Positions 1 to 6,514 of a stretch of DNA of 64,000 nt are shown here, piece by piece. Source of the stretch: Mesorhizobium loti R88b (GTDB taxonomy: Bacteria; Pseudomonadota; Alphaproteobacteria; Rhizobiales; Rhizobiaceae). Where the stretch lies: NCBI RefSeq assembly GCF_013170845.1, contig NZ_CP033367.1:744001-808000 (forward strand), given 5' to 3'. A model generated the notes under the pieces. The model made no database searches. It saw only the letters and a list, made by a program, of their open reading frames with translations, and had not been told where the DNA came from. The stretch's first letter is position 1. The number at the start of each line of letters is the position of its first letter. The position numbers were made by a program, and so were the translations under genes.

Positions 1-207
1 CAGGTCGCCATACTGTCGACGGACGCGATCCGCCTGCGGCCGGCAGTGATTTCGACAGCCGAAGGCGACTTCATCGCTCCTAGAATGCTCGGAATGATCG
101 GGCAGAGCTTCGACCACCGAGCCTTCGACGGCGCCTATTCAGCCGCCTTCCTGTCACGGCTGAAGTCGGTGCTCGAGAAACGAAATTGGGAACAGGAATT
201 CGCCTGA
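1..207 (+). CDS. C-terminal end of a 2-oxo acid dehydrogenase acyltransferase (E2), partial
   Basis: The reading frame is open from the window edge to a TGA at 205-207 and encodes 68 residues. It contains DHRAFDG followed by an aliphatic helix, which matches the DHRxxDG active-site motif near the C terminus of the catalytic (chloramphenicol acetyltransferase-fold) domain of dihydrolipoamide acyltransferases. That motif supplies the catalytic His and Asp that move an acyl group from lipoamide to CoA. The lipoyl and E1/E3-binding domains lie outside the window, so pyruvate, branched-chain or acetoin dehydrogenase type cannot be decided. It ends about 65 bp before the M24-family gene on the same strand and may be in its operon. 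Confidence 0.8.
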   Translation, partial: QVAILSTDAIRLRPAVISTAEGDFIAPRMLGMIGQSFDHRAFDGAYSAAFLSRLKSVLEKRNWEQEFA

Positions 208-271
208 CACGACATGACAAGGATTGCGCCGTTCGCGGTCGCCGCCTGCAGGATAATCGGAGGAAATCGCC

Positions 272-1525
272 TTGAAGTACAACAGCCCATATTCGACAGC
301 CGCCTACGGAACCCAGGCCAAGGATTGGGAGCAGGGTATAGATTACCACCGATTGTCCAAGGAGCGCCTGAAACGAGCCCAGGCTTCAATCCGGTTCGCC
401 GGGCTCGGCGGCGTGCTCTGCTTTAACTTCGACAACATCCGCTACGTCACCGCTACCCATATTGGCGAATGGGCCCGCGACAAGTTCTTCCGGTACGCGC
501 TCTGCCCGGTCGAAGGTTCGCCGTTCCTTTGGGATCCCGCGCCTCCTGCCAAACGAATCGCATCGCCGTGGATAGCCGACAACGTCGCCGCACCGATCAC
601 CACGATGCAGGGCGCCATACCCCCAGGCATGAATGTCGCGCGCGATTTCGCCCGCCAGATCAAGAAGGCGCTGGTGCATTACGGCATTGACAAGGAGCCG
701 CTCGGCATCGACATCATGGAACTGGGCATGATCCGCGCGCTTGAAGCCGAGGGCATCGAGATCGTCGACGGCCAGCAGGCCCTTCTCGACGCGCGAGAGA
801 TCAAGACCGGTGACGAGATCGAGCTCCTGAAAATGGCTGCCGCGATGGTCGATGCTACTTACGTTGACATCGCTCGCGCCATTCGGCCAGGCACGAAGGA
901 AAACGAACTTGTCGCCATCGCCAACGACCGTCTGTTCCGGATGGGCTCGGAGCGAGTCGAATGCGTGAACTCGGTGTCTGGCCGACGCGGGCGCCCGCAT
1001 TCCCACACCTTCTCTGACCGCATGATACAGCCCGGCGACATGGTGTTCCTCGACATCATGCATTCCTTCAACGGCTACCGCACCTGCTATTACCGCACCT
1101 TCATCTGCGGCGAGCCGAACAGGCACCAGATCGATGCCTACGAGACCGCTTCGAAATGGATTAGCGCCTCCATCGACATGATCAGGCCGGGCGTCACGCC
1201 CGATGAGGTGGCCGCCGTCTGGCCCGACGCGCATGAGTTCGGCTATCGCGACGAGGAAGAGGCATTCCTGCTGCAGTATGGCCATGGCGTCGGCCTCTCG
1301 CTGTGGGAGCGGCCGATCTTCTCCAAGCGATTCCGGGGCCAGAACACCCCGCTTCAGGAAGGCATGGTCTTCGCGCTCGAAACCTGGAAGGGCGCGGAGG
1401 ACGGCTCAGGTGCCGCGCGCATCGAAGAGGAGGTCGTCGTCACAAAGGACGGATGCGAGATCATCACGAACTTCCCCTCCGATCGGCTGATCTCCTGCGG
1501 CCTGCCGGGCTGCGAGGTGTTCTGA
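272..1525 (+). CDS. M24 (creatinase/aminopeptidase-fold) family protein, DddP-like, with degenerate metal site
   Basis: A 417-residue protein starting at TTG 272, with GGAGG at 259-263 eight bases upstream; no ATG or GTG is as well placed. The N-terminal creatinase-like domain covers about residues 30-170 and the pita-bread catalytic domain about 180-405. Visible M24 landmarks are Asp261 in VFLDI, His338 in GHGVGL, Glu370 in ALETW and Glu385 in the RIEEEV stretch. The second metal-site Asp of the usual GYxxDxxRT motif is Cys272 (GYRTCYYRT), and the DxD Asp of DddP-type proteins is Met263. The family includes Xaa-Pro dipeptidases, creatinase (no metal) and the DMSP lyase DddP. With two ligands missing, a standard two-metal peptidase is unlikely. 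A COG0523 GTPase gene follows 24 bp downstream. Confidence 0.8.
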   Translation: MKYNSPYSTAAYGTQAKDWEQGIDYHRLSKERLKRAQASIRFAGLGGVLCFNFDNIRYVTATHIGEWARDKFFRYALCPVEGSPFLWDPAPPAKRIASPWIADNVAAPITTMQGAIPPGMNVARDFARQIKKALVHYGIDKEPLGIDIMELGMIRALEAEGIEIVDGQQALLDAREIKTGDEIELLKMAAAMVDATYVDIARAIRPGTKENELVAIANDRLFRMGSERVECVNSVSGRRGRPHSHTFSDRMIQPGDMVFLDIMHSFNGYRTCYYRTFICGEPNRHQIDAYETASKWISASIDMIRPGVTPDEVAAVWPDAHEFGYRDEEEAFLLQYGHGVGLSLWERPIFSKRFRGQNTPLQEGMVFALETWKGAEDGSGAARIEEEVVVTKDGCEIITNFPSDRLISCGLPGCEVF

Positions 1526-1549
1526 TGCACCACCAGCGGACACCTTGAG

Positions 1550-2674
1550 ATGGAAGCTGCCGGCGGCCGGACCCATGCCCGATTGCCCGTGACGCTCGTC
1601 ACGGGCTTTCTTGGGAGCGGCAAGACGACGATGATCAATGCCGCCCTGAAGGCCCCAGAATTGCGCAATACCGTCGTGGTGGTCAACGAGTTCGGCGAGG
1701 TGGGCCTTGACCATTTGCTCGTCGCCAATTCGAACGACGCGGTCATTGTCCTCGAAAACGGTTGTCTCTGCTGCACCGTGCGCAGCGACCTCGTCTCCAC
1801 CCTCAACGAACTCTACCAATCCCGCATTGCGGGGCGCATCTCCGCTTTCGACAACGTTGTCATCGAGACCTCGGGCCTGGCAGAGCCGGGTCCCGTGCTG
1901 CAGGCCTTCCTGTCCGAGCCGACGCTCGACGGCCTCTACCGCGTTGCAAGCGTTGTCACGCTCGTGGACGCGGTCAATTGGGAAGAAACGAGCCGGAACC
2001 ATGATGAGGCGGCCCGGCAGGTCGCCCTCGCAGACCAGATCCGGATCACCAAGCTCGATCTCGCCGAGCCAGGCACCGAGGAGCGCCTCGCGAGCGAACT
2101 CGCACGCCTTAACCCGGCGGCCGACATCAGGCCAATAGTCTCCGCGACGGCAGACATTGCCGCCCTGCTGACAACGAAGGGTTTCGACGCGGCCGACCCG
2201 AGCGACGACCCCCGGCCATGGTTATCACTGTCTCGCTACCAGGCGACCGCAATTGAAGAGCACGTCTGCGACGACCATTGCGCGCACCACCATCACAGCA
2301 CCAATCATCTCGCCGGCAAGGAGATCGAATCCTTTGTTCTGCTCCGGGACGAGCCGGTCTCGCGCGCCGAATTGCAGTTCCTGCTGGACGGCATTTCGCA
2401 GAATCTCGGCCCAGGTCTGTTGCGCGTGAAAGGCCTCGTCAACGTTGCCGGGGAGCCGGGCCGTCCGGCGGTCATCCAGGGCGCTCAGCACCTGCTTCAC
2501 ACAATGACGTGGCTCGACTGCTGGCCCGACGAGGATGAGCGCACGCGCGTTGTGTTCATCACGCACGGCATTCCCCACGACAGTCTTCGCGACGTCATCG
2601 AACTGCTCGACCGCATGAGCGCGCGGACCTTCAAGGCACGCGAGAAGGCAAAGGCCTCGCGGCAGGAGCCCTGA
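1550..2674 (+). CDS. CobW/COG0523-family GTPase, putative metal chaperone
   Basis: A 374-residue P-loop GTPase of the G3E/COG0523 family, whose members deliver metals (Zn, Co, Fe) to client enzymes using GTP. The Walker A motif is GFLGSGKTT near residues 18-26. The diagnostic metal-binding CxCC motif is in NGCLCC near residues 70-75. The switch/Walker B region reads IETSGLAEPGP. A His-rich stretch (HVCDDHCAHHHH, about 236-248) links the GTPase domain to the C-terminal CobW_C domain, as in zinc-responsive members. It starts at ATG 1550, 24 bp after the M24-family gene, so the two are probably co-transcribed. The client metal and protein are not shown by the sequence. It ends 3 bp from the stop of the convergent regulator gene. 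Confidence 0.88.
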   Translation: MEAAGGRTHARLPVTLVTGFLGSGKTTMINAALKAPELRNTVVVVNEFGEVGLDHLLVANSNDAVIVLENGCLCCTVRSDLVSTLNELYQSRIAGRISAFDNVVIETSGLAEPGPVLQAFLSEPTLDGLYRVASVVTLVDAVNWEETSRNHDEAARQVALADQIRITKLDLAEPGTEERLASELARLNPAADIRPIVSATADIAALLTTKGFDAADPSDDPRPWLSLSRYQATAIEEHVCDDHCAHHHHSTNHLAGKEIESFVLLRDEPVSRAELQFLLDGISQNLGPGLLRVKGLVNVAGEPGRPAVIQGAQHLLHTMTWLDCWPDEDERTRVVFITHGIPHDSLRDVIELLDRMSARTFKAREKAKASRQEP

Positions 2675-2677
2675 TCA

Positions 2678-4381
2678 TCAGTAATAACCGGCCTCGCGCA
2701 TGACCTTGTCGATGCGGTTCTGCGAGCGCTCCAGCGCCTCCTGGTCGGTAATGTCTCCGGTCAGGGCCGCGTAGATCTCGGTGCCGAGGATTTCCTCGAC
2801 CTGGTGGTATTCGGGGATGGGCGGACGCTGCCAGTTCTGCAGCTTGTTTTTCTTCGCCAGGCGGTCGACGAAGCGCACGATCGGCGTCGAGGCGGCGGCC
2901 TCCGGATCCGCGCTGACCGAGAAGCGTGGCGCCACCGGAAAGCCGTTCTTGACATATTCCTTCATCGCCGACGGCGAGGCCATCCAGGAAATTGCCTCGA
3001 ATGCGAGCTTGGCGCGCTCTGGCGGCAGCGACTGCGGGATGATCAGCACGAATCCGCCGATCGGGCTGACGCTTGTCCCGCCCGGCCCATGGGGATGGGC
3101 AAGATAATCGACCTTGCGCTTCACCACCGAGCGAATGTCGTATTCGAAGCGCGCCGCGCGCATGGTCCACGTGTAAGCCATGGCGGAATGGCCCGTCATG
3201 AAATATTCGAGCCCCCTGTTCCAGTCGATGTCGAGGATGTCGGGTGGCGAGATCGACAGCAGCCGGTGCATGAAATCAAGTGTCTTGCGGCCGGCATCGC
3301 TGTCGAGGCGGGGCCGCATCTGGTCTCCTGAGAGGCGGGAGTAATCCAGGTACAGCCGCGCCGTCGGCAGGTTGATCACGGCGCTGCCGCAACAGGCCAT
3401 GAAGAACATGAAGGAATGGGCGATGGGCATGCCGCGAGCGGCGTTCCACACCACGCCGTACAGGCCGCGGTGCGGCTGGTGCAATTGCTTGCCGACTTCG
3501 ATGACACGGTCGAAGCTTGTTGGGGGTTGCAGCTTGTAGGCTTCCAGCAGGTCCCTGCGGATGGCGAGTGTCTCTACCGTGCAATAGATCGGAACGCCGT
3601 ACTGAATCTTGTCCCATGACCCGGTCGCCCAGATATTGGGGTGGAAGTCGAGGGGATTAATCCCGCTTTTCTCGAGGAACTCGTTCAGGGGCTGGCAAAC
3701 ATTCCGCTTCACCGCCTCGCCGAGCCAGGGCATGTTGACGGCGATGACGTCGTACTTGCTGTGCTTTCTGCGGGCGTTCTCGAACACTTCCTCCTGGAGC
3801 TGGGGTAGCGGCAGAAGCGTGAAGTTCTTCCGCGAGGAAAGTTTTGCGCGGAAGTCCGACCACATGTCGCGCATCGAGGCGAAGTAGTTGTCGTCGTGAA
3901 GCAGAAATTTCAGATCTTGCCCGGTGTCCTGGCTGCTTGCCATGATCTCGAGGGGCGGAATGATCTGACCAGCCAGATAGGAGCCGCCGAAGTAGTAGTC
4001 CTCCTCGTCGCCGTTTCCGGACTTCAGCCCGAAGGTCTCGGCCAGTAGGGCTTTGACCTTGCGCGCATATTCGGTGAAGTTCTCGATCATCCGACGACTG
4101 GGAACGACATAGAACGTCTTTGAATCCGGCCCCTTTTCCTGCTTCTCCACCTCGCCGAGCTCGATGAGCCGGTGGATGCGCCGCATGGCGCTCGCGAAGG
4201 GAACCTCGGCCGACTGGGCTAGCGACGACATGCTCACCGTCTGACCCCGAAGGTAGCTCCGCATGAGGAAGATCACCATATTCCAGTTCTGGTCCGGTTC
4301 AGCGATCGGGAGGAGCTGATCATAGGGTTTGCGCATCCGCTCAAGGAAGCTGATGATCCGCAACAGTTCGTACTCGGTCAT
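2678..4381 (-). CDS. Winged-helix / type-1 solute-binding protein fusion, putative one-component transcriptional regulator
   Basis: A 567-residue protein with no signal peptide or lipobox at the N terminus. Residues about 1-100 look like a helical winged-helix DNA-binding region: MSSLAQSAEVPFASAMRRIHRLIELGEVEK has the spacing of a MarR/ROK-like helix-turn-helix, followed by a basic wing (KTFYVVPSRR). Residues about 130-560 match the fold of extracellular type-1 (MalE-like) solute-binding proteins: conserved AVNMPWLGEAVKR, YGVPIYCTVETLAIRRDLLEAY, and MAYTWTMRAARF with AISWMASPSAMKEYVKNG. The lack of an export signal suggests a cytoplasmic sugar-responsive regulator rather than a transport component. 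It adjoins the 6.5-16.2 kb sugar-type uptake operon, a plausible target, but that link is inference. Automated pipelines would probably name it an extracellular solute-binding protein. Confidence 0.75.
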   Translation of the reverse strand: MTEYELLRIISFLERMRKPYDQLLPIAEPDQNWNMVIFLMRSYLRGQTVSMSSLAQSAEVPFASAMRRIHRLIELGEVEKQEKGPDSKTFYVVPSRRMIENFTEYARKVKALLAETFGLKSGNGDEEDYYFGGSYLAGQIIPPLEIMASSQDTGQDLKFLLHDDNYFASMRDMWSDFRAKLSSRKNFTLLPLPQLQEEVFENARRKHSKYDVIAVNMPWLGEAVKRNVCQPLNEFLEKSGINPLDFHPNIWATGSWDKIQYGVPIYCTVETLAIRRDLLEAYKLQPPTSFDRVIEVGKQLHQPHRGLYGVVWNAARGMPIAHSFMFFMACCGSAVINLPTARLYLDYSRLSGDQMRPRLDSDAGRKTLDFMHRLLSISPPDILDIDWNRGLEYFMTGHSAMAYTWTMRAARFEYDIRSVVKRKVDYLAHPHGPGGTSVSPIGGFVLIIPQSLPPERAKLAFEAISWMASPSAMKEYVKNGFPVAPRFSVSADPEAAASTPIVRFVDRLAKKNKLQNWQRPPIPEYHQVEEILGTEIYAALTGDITDQEALERSQNRIDKVMREAGYY

Positions 4382-4515
4382 TTCCTCCGGCCTCCCAACC
4401 GGATTGTCATGTTGTCGCCTTCAGGCAGATAATCAAGGCTCGCGGGCCTCTCACCGTCCCCAGTGTCCCGCTGGGCGCGCGACTTGGGAGGAACCACTCG
4501 AATGCGCCGAGGCGG

Positions 4516-4836
4516 CTATTGTCCGGCGGCACTTCCCTGCGGCGCGCCGGCCACCAGATCGAAGAACTGGATATCTATTTCTTCCTGCAGGAAGTCATTC
4601 CGATTCTGCCAGAACCTTTGAGACTGCGGAAGGGCACCGTTGACATCGAAATCAGTCTTGCTCAACCAGTGCTCGTAGATCATCAGTCGACACGCATCTC
4701 TGGGGTCGGCATGAAGGTGCATGGCCACACATCCGGGGCTGTCGCGACTTGGAGCGATCAGGTTCTGCAATGCATCGATCGTCTGGGCGAGCCGATCGGG
4801 CCGGGACCGAAGGAACGTGAGCACCCCGATCATCAA
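4516..4836 (-). CDS. Antibiotic biosynthesis monooxygenase (ABM)-fold small protein
   Basis: A 106-residue protein of the dimeric alpha-beta ABM fold. It starts MMIGVLTFLRSRPDRLAQTIDAL, then has SPGCVAMHLHADPRD and the typical YEHWLSKTDFDVNGALPQSQRFW segment, in which the Glu-x-Trp and the downstream FW are characteristic of YgiN-like quinol monooxygenases and related enzymes. Such proteins often oxidise quinols or aromatic metabolites without cofactor, but substrate cannot be inferred. It is divergent from the dehydrogenase gene at 4974 across an intergenic region that carries the TTCTC-N5-GAGAA palindrome at 4897-4911. Confidence 0.7.
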   Translation of the reverse strand: MMIGVLTFLRSRPDRLAQTIDALQNLIAPSRDSPGCVAMHLHADPRDACRLMIYEHWLSKTDFDVNGALPQSQRFWQNRNDFLQEEIDIQFFDLVAGAPQGSAAGQ

Positions 4837-4896
4837 AGCCTCCCTTCTTCGACCTCAGCATCGTAGGGTCGTGTCCCGCGGCACACCGGCAAATAA

Positions 4897-4911
4897 TTCT
4901 CAAAACGAGAA
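4897..4911. promoter_or_regulatory. Palindromic putative operator TTCTCAAAACGAGAA
   Basis: A 15-bp dyad, TTCTC-AAAAC-GAGAA, lies between the divergent ABM-fold gene (start 4836) and the dehydrogenase gene (start 4974). A near-identical dyad, TTCTCAATTTGAGAA, is at 16301-16315 upstream of the 16190-to-6515 operon. Sharing of both half-sites suggests a common regulator binding site. Which regulator binds is not shown; the fusion regulator ending at 2678 is the closest candidate. Confidence 0.5.
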
Positions 4912-4973
4912 ACTTTCGCGGCTTAGCCATGACGGTGCTGGTCTAACACCAGCATGACTGGGAGGTGGCGAGC

Positions 4974-5843
4974 ATGGCGACGAGCGCATTCCGAGCGGTG
5001 GGATGGATTGGCCTCGGGAAAATGGGCCTGCCGATCTGCCGGCGACTGAATGCGGCCGGTATCCAGGTAACCGTGCTGGCGCGAAATGAGGCGAGCGCCG
5101 CCAAGGCCGAGGCGCAACGATTTGCGATCTGCCGGGGCCTTGAAGCGCTTGCCGCCTCCGATGTCATCGTCTCGGCAGTTCCCGATGATGCGGCCCTGCT
5201 CGGTTTGATGACTGACGCCTTTCTCGCGGCACTCCGCCCCGCCCATGTCGTCGTCGATATTTCCACCGTGTCGCCGGCCGCCTCGGCCGAAGTCGCTCGC
5301 AAGCTGACGCCGACAGGGGCGAGATATCTCCGGGTGCCGGTTTCAGGTTCCACGGTGCATGCCGCCTCGGGCCAGCTGACCGCCATGGCGTCCGGCCCCC
5401 GGTCTGCCTTCGACGACATGCAGTCGATCCTGTCCGCTTTCTGTGCCAAGCAGTTCTATGTTGGTGCCGATGAGCAGGCGCGATATCTGAAGCTTGCCAT
5501 CAATTCCATCCTGGCCGCCAACTCTGCCCTCCTGGCGGAGGCGCTGGCAATCGGCGAAGCGGGCGGACTGCGCCGATCCGACATGCTCGAGGTCATGACG
5601 CAGAGCGCAATCGCCACGCCACTGCTGGGCTACAAGAAGGACGCCCTCAACAAAGGCGAATATCCGACGGCGTTTTCGGTAAGCCAGATGGTGAAGGACC
5701 TCGATCTGGTGCTCGGTGCTGCCCGCGCCGATCATATACCCGTCCCGCTCAATGCAATCGTCAGGCAACGCTTTGAGCAGGCCTACGCAGACGGGCTTGG
5801 GGAAAAGGACTTTTTCTGTCTTTCCGGGGCGTCAAAGAGCTAA
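4974..5843 (+). CDS. NAD(P)-dependent beta-hydroxyacid dehydrogenase (3-hydroxyisobutyrate dehydrogenase family)
   Basis: 289 residues. The N-terminal Rossmann motif is GWIGLGKMGLPICRRL, the GxGxMG signature of the beta-hydroxyacid dehydrogenase family. VVVDISTVSPAASAEVA is the conserved DxSTxxP substrate loop. RVPVSGSTVHAASGQLTAMASG is the family's second motif. LKLAINSILAANSALLAEAL contains the catalytic Lys in the position normally written KxxNN. The family oxidises 3-hydroxyisobutyrate, tartronate semialdehyde, 6-phosphogluconate-like and related acids; substrate is not decided here. I chose ATG 4974 because GGAGG at 4961-4965 is eight bases upstream; an in-frame GTG at 4965 overlaps that site. 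It lies divergent from the ABM gene and next to the sugar-type operon. Confidence 0.85.
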   Translation: MATSAFRAVGWIGLGKMGLPICRRLNAAGIQVTVLARNEASAAKAEAQRFAICRGLEALAASDVIVSAVPDDAALLGLMTDAFLAALRPAHVVVDISTVSPAASAEVARKLTPTGARYLRVPVSGSTVHAASGQLTAMASGPRSAFDDMQSILSAFCAKQFYVGADEQARYLKLAINSILAANSALLAEALAIGEAGGLRRSDMLEVMTQSAIATPLLGYKKDALNKGEYPTAFSVSQMVKDLDLVLGAARADHIPVPLNAIVRQRFEQAYADGLGEKDFFCLSGASKS

Positions 5844-5913
5844 GCGGGATCGACCAAGCGCGCGACATGCCCGACGATCGTCAGCGAGGTCGTGCGCTGC
5901 GGTTCATGGCCAA

Positions 5914-6438
5914 TCAGGTCCGCGCGCGATCATTTGCGCGCCACAGACGGTGCGGCGAGCTCTTCTCGTAGCCGAGCTTGTCGAAGCTGGCGATCTCAAG
6001 CATCTGCCCCCAGGGCGTGCGCAAATAGATCCAGTCGAAACCGGCAAGGGGACCGTCCTCGACCCTGTTGGGTCCCTCCAGCATCTCGACACCTTGTGCG
6101 CGAAGCCGTTCCGCCGAGGCGAAGACATCGTCAACTTCGAAACAGAGATGCATGCCACCGACTTCCGACGAACGCAGCGGAGGTGCCTTTTTATCTTCAC
6201 CTTCGTATTCGAAGAGCTCGACGCTGGTTCCCTCGCCGCAGCGCAGGAACACGAGATCGCGAATGCGCGATCGTGCCGAGGCGCCCAACTTGTTCTTCAT
6301 GAAGTTCTCGTCGACGTCAAATGCGCCCGTCCGGAAGACCTCGATCGCGCCGAAGACGGCCTTGAAGAAGGCGATGCCGTCCTCGATATCTGGTACGGTG
6401 AGTCCGATATGGTGCATGCCATTCACTTTTTCGGCCAT
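5914..6438 (-). CDS. VOC-superfamily (glyoxalase/methylmalonyl-CoA epimerase-like) protein
   Basis: 174 residues with the two beta-alpha-beta-beta-beta modules of the vicinal-oxygen-chelate fold. Likely metal ligands are His in MHHIGLTVPDIEDGIAFF, Glu in SVELFEYEG, His in GGMHLCFEVDD and Glu in GQMLEIASFDK, the His-Glu-His-Glu arrangement of glyoxalase I and methylmalonyl-CoA epimerase. The order of motifs resembles lactoylglutathione lyase-like proteins. The start at 6438 is chosen because a GAGGAGG sequence lies just upstream; an earlier in-frame ATG at 6471 has no such site. It is the last gene of the minus-strand block, 76 bp after the ATPase-permease fusion, so it may be in that operon. 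Substrate unknown. Confidence 0.78.
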   Translation of the reverse strand: MAEKVNGMHHIGLTVPDIEDGIAFFKAVFGAIEVFRTGAFDVDENFMKNKLGASARSRIRDLVFLRCGEGTSVELFEYEGEDKKAPPLRSSEVGGMHLCFEVDDVFASAERLRAQGVEMLEGPNRVEDGPLAGFDWIYLRTPWGQMLEIASFDKLGYEKSSPHRLWRANDRART

Positions 6439-6514
6439 GTGGTCCTCCTCATGTCTTGCAGCTTCGAGCATGAAGGCGTTGACGCCTTGAGCTCGTCTGT
6501 CGGCGGCCGCGCCC

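Noticed and set aside
386..1285. 299-codon minus-strand open frame
   Set aside because: It overlaps the M24-family gene whose conserved motifs and ribosome site are on the plus strand.
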